A stretch of 64,000 bases of DNA from Extibacter muris (GTDB lineage Bacteria > Bacillota > Clostridia > Lachnospirales > Lachnospiraceae), in the NCBI RefSeq assembly GCF_004345005.1, contig NZ_SMMX01000010.1:49739-113738 (forward strand), written 5' to 3'. Below the pieces are notes generated by a model. The model was not told the DNA's origin and did not search any database. It was given only the letters and a program-made list of their open reading frames with translations. The translations under genes were made by a program, and so were the position numbers. This document shows positions 1 to 9,040 of the stretch, piece after piece. How positions within the stretch are numbered: the first letter of the stretch is position 1; every line of letters begins with the position of its first letter.

Positions 1-1052
1 TCATGCTTATAGCTGCCCTCCATGATCGCATCATAGTTAGAAGTGAACCCGCACGTTGCACAGCTGATGAGAACTCCCTGCACACGTACGATCCAGTTCT
101 TGATCGCGTATTCTTCCGGATCCTTCACATGCCTTTCCTTCCCTCTGCGGTATAATCCTTCCAGCTTGCCTGCCGGTTGGAATGCGGACTGCGACGCATC
201 CGGGTATCGCTCCTGCAGCTCCTTAAGTTCCTCAAGCAGCTCGTGGTAGGAGATGAACCCCTTGATGAACGCATCCTCAATATCCGCGGTCTTGTATGCG
301 ATATCATCCGCCGCCTCGAGGATAAATGTCAGCGGATGTCTCAGTCCGTTGGTACCGGTCTGGGCCGCAATCTCTTCAAACATGTCCTCGTCCGCAAAAT
401 AGTACCCCATCTTCTTGTCCTTGATATTGCCCGATTTTTTATTGATGCCGACAGAAGAGACCGGATATTTCACAATCGTGTTAAGCAGCGCATATGTCAG
501 GTTCATTCCCTGCTCATCCACGAGAAAATGTAGTTTTGTCACAAGGCGGAGCGCCTGCGCATTGCCCTCGAAATTATAAAAATCCTGCCGCATCTGCGGA
601 GTCAGCACCTCTTCAATCGGCCCGCCGTCGTACGCAAGCACAGGAAGCCTGCGCTCAAACCATTCCCGTATCGCAGTCTCGCCAAAGTGTCCGAACGGCG
701 GGTTGCCTATATCATGGATAAGCCCTGCGCACTGGAGGATATTGCATATATCTTCCTTCATGCCGGGCGTGAAGCCGGAATCCTTCTGATGCACAAGTAT
801 ATTTTCTCCGATATTCTGTCCGAGCGACTTTGCAAGCGACGACACCTCGAGAGAATGCGTGAGACGCGTACGGATAAAATCACTCTTATCCAGCGGAAAT
901 ACCTGCGTCTTGTCCTGCAGCCTGCGAAAGGACGCACTGCCGATAATCCGGTGATAGTCCTTTTCAAATTCGCTCCTTAAATCTGTAGACTTCGTATATT
1001 TATTTGAAGCTCCACGGCTTCTTTTCGTTGATAGCAGCTGTTCCCAGTTCAC
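1..1052 (-). CDS. dgt: Deoxyguanosinetriphosphate triphosphohydrolase-like protein (dGTPase), 3' end outside window
   Basis: An open frame on the minus strand runs from a GTG at 1052 off the left edge. It encodes an HD-domain phosphohydrolase that splits dNTPs into nucleoside and triphosphate. Visible family features are the N-terminal RTRLTHSLEVS segment, the metal-binding HD in GLIHDIGNPPFGH, and a second HD-type element near TFILEAADDIAYKTADIEDA. The start follows a GGGAAG ribosome site, and no ATG precedes it in frame. About 350 residues are present and the C terminus lies outside the window. The family is well recognised; the cellular substrate preference is not shown by the sequence. 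Confidence 0.88.
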   Translation of the reverse strand, partial: MNWEQLLSTKRSRGASNKYTKSTDLRSEFEKDYHRIIGSASFRRLQDKTQVFPLDKSDFIRTRLTHSLEVSSLAKSLGQNIGENILVHQKDSGFTPGMKEDICNILQCAGLIHDIGNPPFGHFGETAIREWFERRLPVLAYDGGPIEEVLTPQMRQDFYNFEGNAQALRLVTKLHFLVDEQGMNLTYALLNTIVKYPVSSVGINKKSGNIKDKKMGYYFADEDMFEEIAAQTGTNGLRHPLTFILEAADDIAYKTADIEDAFIKGFISYHELLEELKELQERYPDASQSAFQPAGKLEGLYRRGKERHVKDPEEYAIKNWIVRVQGVLISCATCGFTSNYDAIMEGSYKH

Positions 1053-1086
1053 TGTCTTTTACACTTCCCTTTCCGATTGCCTCACG

Positions 1087-2094
1087 TCAGTCCAGATAGA
1101 TCGGTGGTTCATAGTCCTTGCCAAGCAGCGCCTTCTTACGCTCCTGATAGCCAAGGAATGCCCATTCCGTCATATCCGTCCACGCGTGGTCTTCCCGATC
1201 ATACACCTGCACATAGCCAATCCTGTTCGGGTGCATCCGCACGCTGTTCGTCTCATACTCCCGCCCCGTGTACGGGTTCACGTCCCCATTTACCCGGTCT
1301 TCGTCGTCATATTCCACCTCGGGCTCCACATACATCTCATCCATGGCTTCCTCGCCATCGTAGTCGACGTACGATGCATCCGCTTCTTCCATCTCTTCCC
1401 CAGGCACGGCATCCATATACGTTTCCTCCTGCCCTGCATATGGTTCTCCTACGCTGTGGGCGTCCTCGTCCTCTCCCGTTTCCGGATCCCCCGCGGCAAA
1501 CTGTTCCGGCTTCTTCCGCCGCCTCTGCAGATATGATATCCAGCCGTGGGATTTCTTAACCTCCTGCTCCTGTGACCTGTCGTGCTTATCCTCTACAGTT
1601 CTTTCGTTCTCTTCCGCCTCCAGGGCCGCCACCTCTTCCAGCAGCTCCTCCACAGGCGTATCCAGTGGCGGAAGCTCTCCCGTCTCTTCTTCAATCAAGG
1701 CATCCAGCTCCTCATGTATCTCTACGAGTTCCCCGATCGTAATATCACGCTCCGGTACCACCGGCTTGTCTGGCTTTTCTTCTTCCTTTTCTATTTCCCT
1801 CCTGGATTCCGGCTTCCGTTGAGAGGTCGTTTTCTTTTCTTCTTTATAGTTAGAGGTCTTATCCGCACTGTCTTTATCTTCAAGGATGCTGAGCGTAAAC
1901 GGGCATTCTAATATATCCGCTATCATACGCATGTCCTGTTCCTGAAAATTATCTCGCCCCAGCCTCTGAGTCAGGTTCTGGCGTGACATCTTCTTGCCCG
2001 TGCGTTCCTCTATAGTTTCTGCGAGTTCCTTGATAGTCATTCCCTTGCGGCTTAAGATTATTTTGACTTGCTCCCCGAATGTTAGATTCAGCAT
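1087..2094 (-). CDS. Acidic protein with N-terminal helix-turn-helix
   Basis: The first 70 residues form a Cro/C1-like helix-turn-helix, with EQVKIILSRKGMTIKELAE followed by a predicted recognition helix (SRQNLTQRLGRDNF). The middle (about 85-280) is strongly acidic, rich in Glu, Asp and Tyr, and probably disordered. The last 40 residues are ordered-looking (QVYDREDHAWTDMTEWAFLG). Only the HTH has a recognisable fold. The gene lies just upstream of dgt on the same strand with a 34-base gap, so they may be cotranscribed. DNA binding is inferred from the HTH; the target and the role of the acidic region are unknown. Confidence 0.7.
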   Translation of the reverse strand: MLNLTFGEQVKIILSRKGMTIKELAETIEERTGKKMSRQNLTQRLGRDNFQEQDMRMIADILECPFTLSILEDKDSADKTSNYKEEKKTTSQRKPESRREIEKEEEKPDKPVVPERDITIGELVEIHEELDALIEEETGELPPLDTPVEELLEEVAALEAEENERTVEDKHDRSQEQEVKKSHGWISYLQRRRKKPEQFAAGDPETGEDEDAHSVGEPYAGQEETYMDAVPGEEMEEADASYVDYDGEEAMDEMYVEPEVEYDDEDRVNGDVNPYTGREYETNSVRMHPNRIGYVQVYDREDHAWTDMTEWAFLGYQERKKALLGKDYEPPIYLD

Positions 2095-2250
2095 GACTTG
2101 TCCTCCTTATTTATTTTGTAAAAATATACTCACCCGATAGGTCTTATCGTTTGCATGTAAACTCATATGTTTCTTCATAAACCTATGCTTTTCCCTTTTT
2201 CATTCTAACAAATTGGCGAAAACACGTCAACTGTATGATGTCCCCTTTTC

Positions 2251-3999
2251 TCATTCGTTGATGACGAGCCTGTCATTACATTTTCTCACAATATCCTCAT
2301 CTATCTTCAGCACTTCCCTGTCATACGTATAGATTCCATTCACTTCTTCCTCTACATCCGACAGCTGTGTATATATCACCGCTGACAGCCCCTTGCCGAC
2401 AAGGGGCTCCACTCCCCGCTTCATAAGCGCGGCATATCCTTTCCCCAGCTCTTCCTTGCTGCCGTAGATCCGATACCCGTACAGGCCCGGATACATGCTG
2501 TGTCCCGCCACCTTCCAGCAGTAACCTCCAAATTCAGTAAGCGCATACACCCTTTTCCCGGGCCGGATGCGCAACGGAAAGAAGTAATTGTGAACGCTCC
2601 TGAAGTCTCCGCCGCCCTGGTCAAACCATCCGCTCGCCTGATCCAGTAGCCGTGTCGTATCTTCCCTGCGGGCGATCTCTGTCACCGCATTGGCGTCGAA
2701 CTGCCCCCATCCTTCATTAAAGATGACCCAGACGACTATGGAAGGGTGGTTGTACAGCGTGCGGACCGTATCCTTCATCTCCTGTATGAACCTGGATCTG
2801 CTCTTTTCATCCCGTCTTCCAAGCAGACGGTAATACCGGTCTTTTGGCCTTATATGGAACAGCTCCATGGCTGTGGCCGCATAGGTGACATACGAGTGCC
2901 GGTACGGCTCTCCTCCGCACACCATATCCTGCCACACGAGCATTCCGAGCCTGTCGCAGTGGTAATACCACCTTTCCGGTTCTATCTTGACATGCTTTCT
3001 CAGCATGTTGAATCCAAGGCGCTTCATCTCCTTGATATCAAATATCATGGCCTCATCCGTCGGCGCCGTATACAGTCCGTCCGGCCAGTAGCCCTGGTCC
3101 AGCACCCCTTTCTGGAAATAAGGACGGTTGTTTAAAAACAGGCGCATAATGCCATTCTTGTCCTTTTCAGCCGATTTCTTACGCATGGCAAAGTAGCTGT
3201 CTGCCTCATCCTCACCCATGCGTATATGTATCCGGTACAGATACGGGTCCTCCGGGCTCCAGCTATGTACATCCCTGATTGGTATGCGGATGGGCCGGTT
3301 CGTCCATCCTTCTACCGTAATGTCCTGCCCCTCATCAGAACTGACAGTGACAGACACTCCGCTCTCCCGGCGGGTCCTGACCAGCACCTCTGCTTCCGCT
3401 TTATCATACCAGGGCGTAATCTTCAGCCTGCGTATGTAATGGTCGGGCACCTGCTCCATCCAGACGGTCTGCCAGATGCCGCTCTGTGCCGTATAAAACA
3501 TGCCGCCCCGGTCCAGCTTCTGTTTCCCCCTCGCCAGATAAGCACGGTCGCTGTAATCCTGTATACGCACGGTCAGCTCATTATCCGTGTCACGGAGCAT
3601 ATCTGTCACATCCGCCGAGAACGGCAGATATCCGCCCACATTCCTGGCCACTGGCCGGCCGTTCACAGAGACTGCCGCACACTGGTCTGCCGCCCCGATA
3701 TGCAGTATCCATCTCTTGCCTTTTTCCCTCTTAACCCCGACAGGCAGCTGCCTGCTATACCACAGATATTCTCCCGGCTTCAGCCGCCGCCCGACACCGG
3801 ACAGCGCAGATTCCGGAGAAAAAGGCACAAGTATCTGTCCCTGGAATGCCTCGGGCTTTTTTCTGTCATCGGTAAATGCATAATTCCACACTCCGTTCAG
3901 GTTCACATAACTCTTTCTTCTAAGCGACGGTCTTGGGTACTCTGTAAGCACGCCGTCTCTGCCAACCTTATCCGTCCACCTCGTCTTCAGCTGTTTCAT
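2251..3999 (-). CDS. Glycoside hydrolase family 2 protein (beta-galactosidase/beta-glucuronidase type)
   Basis: A 582-residue cytoplasmic glycosidase with no signal peptide. The N-terminal third is the GH2 sugar-binding jelly roll (NLNGVWNYAF near the start, GRPVARNVGGYLPFSADVT), followed by an immunoglobulin-like sandwich and the TIM barrel from about residue 270. The acid/base Glu is in IFNEGWGQFDANAVTE and the nucleophile Glu is probably in YALTEFGGYCW. Length is close to the short GH2 enzymes of gut Clostridia. The sugar specificity cannot be read from sequence. Its 3' neighbour on the same strand is the XRE-like gene. Its start overlaps the end of the phosphopantetheinyl transferase by 32 bases, so the two are probably cotranscribed. 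Confidence 0.88.
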   Translation of the reverse strand: MKQLKTRWTDKVGRDGVLTEYPRPSLRRKSYVNLNGVWNYAFTDDRKKPEAFQGQILVPFSPESALSGVGRRLKPGEYLWYSRQLPVGVKREKGKRWILHIGAADQCAAVSVNGRPVARNVGGYLPFSADVTDMLRDTDNELTVRIQDYSDRAYLARGKQKLDRGGMFYTAQSGIWQTVWMEQVPDHYIRRLKITPWYDKAEAEVLVRTRRESGVSVTVSSDEGQDITVEGWTNRPIRIPIRDVHSWSPEDPYLYRIHIRMGEDEADSYFAMRKKSAEKDKNGIMRLFLNNRPYFQKGVLDQGYWPDGLYTAPTDEAMIFDIKEMKRLGFNMLRKHVKIEPERWYYHCDRLGMLVWQDMVCGGEPYRHSYVTYAATAMELFHIRPKDRYYRLLGRRDEKSRSRFIQEMKDTVRTLYNHPSIVVWVIFNEGWGQFDANAVTEIARREDTTRLLDQASGWFDQGGGDFRSVHNYFFPLRIRPGKRVYALTEFGGYCWKVAGHSMYPGLYGYRIYGSKEELGKGYAALMKRGVEPLVGKGLSAVIYTQLSDVEEEVNGIYTYDREVLKIDEDIVRKCNDRLVINE

Positions 4000-4648
4000 C
4001 TACATTCCCCCTTTCCGGCAGCATACGCGTCAAATCGACGATCTCCACCGCGTCTGCGATTTCTTCCCCTGTGGTACAAACCGCAATCTTTGCGCCAATT
4101 CCTTCTATATTATACTCCCTATACCGGAACTTCTCCTGAAATGCATCCGGCTGGCTTAGAAGTACCGGCCTGTCATCTTTATCGAAACCAATCTCAAACT
4201 GGTCCATGCCGAGCTTCATTCCGAGCCTCGTCGCTTTCATGAAGCTCTCTTTAAGCACCCAGAAACGATAGAACAGCTCCGCCCTGTCTTCCGATTCCAG
4301 AAGTTTTTCATATTCACTTTTTAAGAAAAACCGGTGTGCTACGCCCATTTTTGCCTCTCTCACCATCTCTATGTCGCATCCGGCCCGGACAGCACCGGCC
4401 GTATCGCTGAGTACGCATAATACGTAGCATCCGGAATGGGACAGGTTGTAGACATGTGACGCGTCAACCCCAGTCTCCCTTCTGGCTGCTTCAAGCAGGA
4501 GCCATGCGCCGATGCTCTGCGCCTTATTCTTCTTATGCTTTATCTGTTCTGCTTTGTTCCTCCGCCATTCAGGCACAAGTCCGCAGCAATGTCCATACGC
4601 GTCCGGTTCCAGCAGCGGCGTGATATCCGCAAGATATGTCCTGATCAT
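3968..4648 (-). CDS. 4'-phosphopantetheinyl transferase superfamily protein (Sfp type)
   Basis: This 226-residue protein transfers 4'-phosphopantetheine from CoA to a Ser of a carrier protein. The two diagnostic motifs are visible: GCDIEMVREA (Mg-binding Asp and Glu) and FYRFWVLKESFMKATRLG (W-x-x-KES-x-x-K). An upstream segment, VYNLSHSGCYVLCVLS, matches the NxSHS element that precedes them. No carrier protein, polyketide or peptide synthetase gene is in the window, so the partner is unknown. The small coiled gene upstream is separated by only 18 bases. Confidence 0.9.
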   Translation of the reverse strand: MIRTYLADITPLLEPDAYGHCCGLVPEWRRNKAEQIKHKKNKAQSIGAWLLLEAARRETGVDASHVYNLSHSGCYVLCVLSDTAGAVRAGCDIEMVREAKMGVAHRFFLKSEYEKLLESEDRAELFYRFWVLKESFMKATRLGMKLGMDQFEIGFDKDDRPVLLSQPDAFQEKFRYREYNIEGIGAKIAVCTTGEEIADAVEIVDLTRMLPERGNVDETAEDEVDG

Positions 4649-4666
4649 CTGTCATACAGCCTCTTT

Positions 4667-4867
4667 CTATAAGTCATATATTTTGTACAAGTCAAGTATC
4701 CGCCCATACGTCATCTTCCTGCCGAGCAGTTCCTTATACTCTGCCGATTTGTTTCTTCCGTCTCCTTTGAGTATCTCCATCCTCTTTAGAATCCTGTCAT
4801 ATTCTGCCCTCACCGCCTCGTACATCGTTTCAAACGCTTCCAGCCTTCTCTCCTTTTCCCTGTCCAT
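4667..4867 (-). CDS. Small charged hypothetical protein
   Basis: A 66-residue, highly charged helical protein (MDREKERRLEAFETMYEAVR at the N terminus). The ATG at 4867 was chosen because GGGAGG lies at the right distance before it. The longer in-frame extension to 4915 has no ribosome site. No family is recognised. It sits 18 bases upstream of the phosphopantetheinyl transferase on the same strand and is probably the first gene of that operon. Confidence 0.55.
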   Translation of the reverse strand: MDREKERRLEAFETMYEAVRAEYDRILKRMEILKGDGRNKSAEYKELLGRKMTYGRILDLYKIYDL

Positions 4868-4945
4868 ATTATCCCTCCCGTCTCCTTTATTTAAGCCAAT
4901 TGTATCACACTTCACAGGCTAATTTTAAAATATTTGAAAAAGATA

Positions 4946-4974
4946 TTGACATCTTTATACGAATGCGATAGTAT
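4946..4974 (+). promoter_or_regulatory. Sigma-A type promoter for aroF-aroB-SDR
   Basis: A perfect -35 TTGACA (4946-4951) and a -10 TAGTAT (4969-4974) are separated by 17 bases, 110 bases before the aroF start. No terminator-antiterminator pair or aromatic-codon-rich leader that convincingly suggests attenuation was seen. Confidence 0.75.
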
Positions 4975-5083
4975 TAATCATGATTTCACACTTTAAACAA
5001 CTAAAATTTTACAGTGCGAATATGCCGCAGTATAAAGGCATGCTGATTCAGACGCATTATTTATAGAAACCGGAGGAAATATT

Positions 5084-6097
5084 ATGATTATCGTATTAAA
5101 GCCAAACACAAGACAAGAAGATGTATCACGCGTGGAGCACCTTGTAAAACGCCGAGGACTTGATACCCATATCGTAGTCGGGCAGGAAATGACCATCATC
5201 GGCTGTATCGGCGACACGACGAAGATAGATGCCAAGTTATTTGAAGTAGATTCTTCTGTCGATAAAGTAATGCACGTCCAGGAACCGTATAAGCTGGCCA
5301 ACCGGGCCTTCCACCCCGAGGACTCCGTCGTGGACGTATCGGGCGTGAAAGTCGGCCGGGGGCACCTCGCCCTGATTGCAGGCCCTTGTTCCGTAGAGTC
5401 CGAAGAACAGGTTCTGGAAATCGCCTCAAAGGCGAAGGAGTCCGGTGCGAACCTCTTAAGAGGCGGCGCGTTCAAACCGAGAACGAGCCCTTACTCCTTC
5501 CAGGGCATGGGACTTGACGGGCTCCGGATTCTGTGCGAGGCAAAGGAGACCACGGGGCTTCCGATCGTCACCGAGCTCATGTCCCCGGACCATCTTGATT
5601 GCTTTAACGAAAAAGTAGACTTGATTCAGATCGGCGCCCGTAATATGCAGAACTTCGACCTTCTCAAGCAGCTCGGTCAGCTCGACCGCCCGATTCTATT
5701 GAAGCGGGGGCTGAATGCGACCTATGAGGAATGGATCATGTCCGCAGAGTATATCATGGCATCCGGCAATGAAAATGTCATCCTGTGCGAGCGGGGCATC
5801 CGGACTTTCGAGACGTATACACGTAACACGCTTGATCTGCAGAGCATCCCGGTGCTACGCAAGCTCACCCATCTTCCCGTAGTCGTAGACCCAAGCCATG
5901 CGGGTGGAAAATGGTGGCTTGTGGAGCCGATGGCCAAGGCAGCTATCGCAGCCGGAGCAGACGGGCTGATGGTGGAAGTGCACAATGACCCCGAATCTGC
6001 ACTCTGTGACGGTGCCCAGTCGCTGAAACCTCAGAAGTATGATGAGCTTCTCAGAGAAGTGACCCAGATTGCCAAAGTTATCGGAAAGAACATATAA
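5084..6097 (+). CDS. aroF: 3-deoxy-7-phosphoheptulonate synthase (DAHP synthase)
   Basis: The enzyme condenses phosphoenolpyruvate and erythrose 4-phosphate in the first step of the shikimate pathway. At 337 residues it has the short AroA-beta/KDOPS-type architecture: a ferredoxin-like N-terminal domain (residues 1-70, MIIVLKPNTRQEDV) that in relatives binds feedback inhibitors, then a TIM barrel with LIAGPCSVES, RGGAFKPRTSPYSFQG, QIGARNMQN, LKRG and VVDPSHAGG. The start follows CGGAGG. aroB begins 31 bases downstream, consistent with an aromatic biosynthesis operon. Confidence 0.95.
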   Translation: MIIVLKPNTRQEDVSRVEHLVKRRGLDTHIVVGQEMTIIGCIGDTTKIDAKLFEVDSSVDKVMHVQEPYKLANRAFHPEDSVVDVSGVKVGRGHLALIAGPCSVESEEQVLEIASKAKESGANLLRGGAFKPRTSPYSFQGMGLDGLRILCEAKETTGLPIVTELMSPDHLDCFNEKVDLIQIGARNMQNFDLLKQLGQLDRPILLKRGLNATYEEWIMSAEYIMASGNENVILCERGIRTFETYTRNTLDLQSIPVLRKLTHLPVVVDPSHAGGKWWLVEPMAKAAIAAGADGLMVEVHNDPESALCDGAQSLKPQKYDELLREVTQIAKVIGKNI

Positions 6098-6128
6098 ACA
6101 GAAACGGATAAGATTACGGAGTTATAAT

Positions 6129-7190
6129 ATGAAGTTAAATGTAGATCTTGGTGATAAAAGCTATCCTATATATATAGAAAATAATATACTGGACAGAGCT
6201 TCCGACTATATTGCGAAAGTATTCTCGGGCAGAAGGGTTATGATCATCTCAGACGATAATGTATATCCCCTCTTTGGAGAGCGTTTAAAGAGGTCCTTAT
6301 CCGGCAGCTTTGACTGTCACGAGCTGGTGCTGCCTCACGGCGAATCTACCAAAGCGTTCAAGACACTTCCGGTTGTCTATTTGGCCCTGCTGAATGCCAG
6401 ACTTACGCGCAGCGACCTGATTATCGCCCTTGGAGGCGGAGTTATCGGCGACCTTGCGGGGTTCGCCGCCGCTACATACTTAAGAGGCGTGAACCTCGTA
6501 CAGATTCCCACCTCTCTGCTTGCACAGGTAGACTCATCTGTGGGCGGCAAAGTGGCTGTGGATCTGCCTCAGGGCAAGAATCTTGCAGGTGCTTTTTACC
6601 AGCCTGCCCTCGTGCTGATAGATCCTCTTGTGCTCGATACCCTGGATGAACGATTTATCAACGATGGCATGGGAGAGGTTATCAAATACGGCTGCATCCG
6701 GGATGCAGGCCTGTTTCATACCTTGGAGACACACAGCTCTTTTGCAGATCTGAAAGAAGAGCTGCCTGCCATCATCAGCAGCTGTGTAGATATCAAACGG
6801 AACGTCGTGGAACATGATCAGTTTGATACCGGTGAACGTATGCTCTTGAACTTCGGCCATACGCTGGCACATACGATTGAGCAATACCACAATTATCGAC
6901 GTGAAAGCCATGGGGAGGCAGTCGCCATAGGCATGTACCAGATTACGAAGCTATCGGAAGAGCAGTGCCTGACCGCTCCCGGCAATGCCGGAAGGATCCT
7001 TGAGCTTCTGAAGCAGTACCGTCTTCCTTACGAGTGCGGCATACCCCTGAGGGAACTCACGGAGGTAATCGAGCTGGACAAGAAGAACCTGAACGGCCGC
7101 CTGAACATTGTCCTTCTCCGGGAAATCGGCAACAGTTATGTTCATCCGACGACCATCGATTTTTTCAAACGTAACTTGCGGACCATATAA
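6129..7190 (+). CDS. aroB: 3-dehydroquinate synthase
   Basis: This enzyme converts DAHP to 3-dehydroquinate using NAD and a metal ion, the second shikimate step. Diagnostic segments are LGGGVIGDLAGFAAATYLRG, QIPTSLLAQVDSSVGGK, NDGMGEVIKYG and LNFGHTLAHTIE (metal-binding His). The ATG at 6129 gives the canonical MKLNVDLGDKSYPI start behind ACGGAG; the longer frame from 6069 overlaps aroF and lacks a ribosome site. At 353 residues it has normal length. Confidence 0.96.
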   Translation: MKLNVDLGDKSYPIYIENNILDRASDYIAKVFSGRRVMIISDDNVYPLFGERLKRSLSGSFDCHELVLPHGESTKAFKTLPVVYLALLNARLTRSDLIIALGGGVIGDLAGFAAATYLRGVNLVQIPTSLLAQVDSSVGGKVAVDLPQGKNLAGAFYQPALVLIDPLVLDTLDERFINDGMGEVIKYGCIRDAGLFHTLETHSSFADLKEELPAIISSCVDIKRNVVEHDQFDTGERMLLNFGHTLAHTIEQYHNYRRESHGEAVAIGMYQITKLSEEQCLTAPGNAGRILELLKQYRLPYECGIPLRELTEVIELDKKNLNGRLNIVLLREIGNSYVHPTTIDFFKRNLRTI

Positions 7191-7212
7191 ACCATATCTG
7201 GAGGTAGATATC

Positions 7213-7956
7213 ATGAGATTAGAAGGAAAGATTGCAATTGTAACAGGAGCCGGAAAAGGAATCGGCAGAGACGCGGCACTTGCCATAGCAGCAGAAGGCG
7301 CAACCGTTGCCGCTGTAGCAAGAACACAGTCCGATCTGGATGAGACGGTACGGATGATAGAAGAAAAAGGCGGGAAGGCCATCGCGCTCTCCAGGGACCT
7401 CACGGTCGGAGAGCAGGTACAGTCTATGGTCGACACTGTCGTAGACCAGTTCGGCGCAATAGATATCCTGGTCAACAATGCAGGCGGATACCCTAAGGAA
7501 ATATACAATAATATTGAACATCAGGCAATCAAAATATGGGAATGGTCGGAAGAGCAGTGGGACCAGATTATAAAGACGAACCTGCGCATTCCATTCCTCT
7601 GTATCAATAAAGTCGTTCCCGTCATGATAAAGCAGCGCAGTGGAGATATCGTAAGCGTATCTTCCCGCATGGGGCGTATCGCTTCTCAGATGGGAGCATA
7701 TGCCGTCGCCAAAGGCGGAATCATCACCATGACTAAGACGACCGCAATCCAGACACAGGAATACGGCATAAGAGCCAACGCCGTATCACCAGGAATCGTA
7801 GACACGCCGGGACAAAGGGTCTACAATCACTCCGTCGGCCAGGATGACGCTAAGATGGGGCGTTCCGAAGATGTGGCAAAGGCTATCGTATACCTGCTCT
7901 GTGATGCTCCTGCAGTCATGACAGGCCAGTCCATCGATCTGTTCACCACTTTATAA
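7213..7956 (+). CDS. SDR family NAD(P)-dependent oxidoreductase
   Basis: A 247-residue classical short-chain dehydrogenase. The Rossmann cofactor motif TGAGKGIG is at residues 11-18, the NNAG element follows IDILV, and the catalytic Ser-Tyr-Lys set is in SVSSRMGRIASQMGAYAVAK. An Asp/Glu at the end of beta-2 was not seen; the residue after VAAVA is Arg, which tends to favour NADP. It starts 22 bases after aroB with a strong GGAGG site. The substrate is unknown: relatives include hydroxysteroid dehydrogenases, FabG and quinate/shikimate-type enzymes. Its place behind aroB could suggest an aromatic precursor, but this is inference only. Confidence 0.88.
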   Translation: MRLEGKIAIVTGAGKGIGRDAALAIAAEGATVAAVARTQSDLDETVRMIEEKGGKAIALSRDLTVGEQVQSMVDTVVDQFGAIDILVNNAGGYPKEIYNNIEHQAIKIWEWSEEQWDQIIKTNLRIPFLCINKVVPVMIKQRSGDIVSVSSRMGRIASQMGAYAVAKGGIITMTKTTAIQTQEYGIRANAVSPGIVDTPGQRVYNHSVGQDDAKMGRSEDVAKAIVYLLCDAPAVMTGQSIDLFTTL

Positions 7957-7987
7957 TCTTGCAGCACGAACAAAGAATTATAGAAAT

Positions 7988-8025
7988 AAGCCGGGGCGGT
8001 CTTACACCATACCCCGGCTTTTCTC
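7988..8025 (+). terminator. Rho-independent terminator after the SDR gene
   Basis: A 9-bp stem AAGCCGGGG/CCCCGGCTT with a 15-base loop is followed by TTCTC. It closes the aroF-aroB-SDR unit, and it also lies 8 bases beyond the end of the convergent gene at 8033. Confidence 0.8.
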
Positions 8026-8032
8026 TCCCTGT

Positions 8033-8860
8033 TTATCGTACCCATATGTCCGGCAGCTTTATGATATCCCCGCCTTCTGTACGGTATGCCTTCTCCGGCC
8101 ATTCCCCGGTCATGGACAGAATCTCCTGCCTGCGTCCCGTATTCATCACAAGTTCAGCGGACTTGGCCCCGCTCACCGTCACATACCACACATATGCCTG
8201 GCCGGAAGTCATGTACCTGTTATCATCGTACAGAACAGAGGCATCCGACAGCATATAGCCGACCGGCGCTCCGTGGCCGTGTTTCATCCATTCCTGTCCG
8301 TAGCCAAGTTGACGGTACCACGCCTCTACGCCATAATCCGCACACGCGTGGAGCACTTCCGCCTTTATCTCATTCTCCGTCATCCCCTGCCTCATACGCT
8401 TTGCAGTACGGGCCATGATCACATCGGTCAGCCTTCCAAGTTCTCTGTAACGTCCTATTTCCGTCTCCGTCATCGGATATTCCAGCTCATATATGGCCGC
8501 CGTGTCACACATACAGCCCGTAAGAGGGATGTCGGACAATGCCCTTCTCCCTTCCAGCAGGCTCCCTATATATGACTCTATTCCCGCGGATTTCCAGTCA
8601 AGCGTATGGAAGGTAAAGCCGATCCCTTTGAGGAGCTCTTCCTCTGCTTTGCCTGCATCGGCACGCAGGGCCACGGCAGCCCTCTCCTTCCGCGTGACCA
8701 TGAGATAGACGAACCCGTTCTCCTGATTCAATATGACACTGCTTTCGCCTCCTCCGGTGAGCCAGGCAAAGTTGTCTCTCCTTGCAATTACGAGGGCTTC
8801 TGCCTGCCGTCTGTCAAGAAGCGCTCCTATCCTCTCCAGCTTGATGTCAAAATCTGTCAT
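8033..8860 (-). CDS. M24/creatinase-N type protein with probable internal deletion
   Basis: The N-terminal domain resembles the creatinase-N fold of M24 (Xaa-Pro peptidase-like) proteins (ALVIARRDNFAWLTGGGESS). The C-terminal end (VGYMLSDASVLYDD, SGQAYVWYVTVSGAKSAEL, MTGEWP) matches the end of the catalytic domain in the same family. Relatives I recall are about 370-380 residues; this one has 275. The gap falls around 8310-8335, where the text jumps from ACADYGVE to AWYRQLGYGQEW, so about 100 residues including most metal ligands appear absent. The start at 8860 follows AAAAGGAG. It is probably inactive as a peptidase. It overlaps the fucose isomerase remnant by 4 bases, so both once shared an operon. 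Confidence 0.6.
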   Translation of the reverse strand: MTDFDIKLERIGALLDRRQAEALVIARRDNFAWLTGGGESSVILNQENGFVYLMVTRKERAAVALRADAGKAEEELLKGIGFTFHTLDWKSAGIESYIGSLLEGRRALSDIPLTGCMCDTAAIYELEYPMTETEIGRYRELGRLTDVIMARTAKRMRQGMTENEIKAEVLHACADYGVEAWYRQLGYGQEWMKHGHGAPVGYMLSDASVLYDDNRYMTSGQAYVWYVTVSGAKSAELVMNTGRRQEILSMTGEWPEKAYRTEGGDIIKLPDIWVR

Positions 8861-9040
8861 CTTATGGCTCCTTTTCCGTGATGGCAATAGACGTCCACGC
8901 CCATATATTTTCCCAGCGCCTCTGCAAGCACATCGGCAGAATGCCCACGGTTCATAGCTACATGGTGCTCGAATCCGTTGCTGCAGATGTAATCCATCAG
9001 GGGCTGGAGGCCGGGAAAACCTCTCAGAAAGTCTGTCTGT
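8857..9040 (-). pseudogene. C-terminal remnant of an L-fucose isomerase-like protein
   Basis: About 60 codons on the minus strand read GFPGLQPLMDYICSNGFEHH followed by VAMNRGHSADVLAEALGKYM. This is the typical C terminus of the L-fucose/L-arabinose isomerase-like family, in which the full protein is 450-600 residues. The reading frame continues upstream of about 9040 into IS110 DNA and loses all similarity. The 5' nine-tenths of the gene is absent. Identification is by family memory of the GFEHHVA segment, so it is probable rather than certain. Confidence 0.6.

Noticed and set aside
3226..4242. A 338-codon plus-strand frame opposite the GH2 and phosphopantetheinyl transferase genes.
   Set aside because: Both underlying minus-strand genes have clear catalytic motifs; the plus-strand text has no domain.
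4980..5066. A 28-codon frame upstream of aroF with several Tyr and Phe, resembling an attenuation leader.
   Set aside because: Its ATG lies only about 6 bases after the -10 box with no ribosome site, and no terminator or antiterminator follows.
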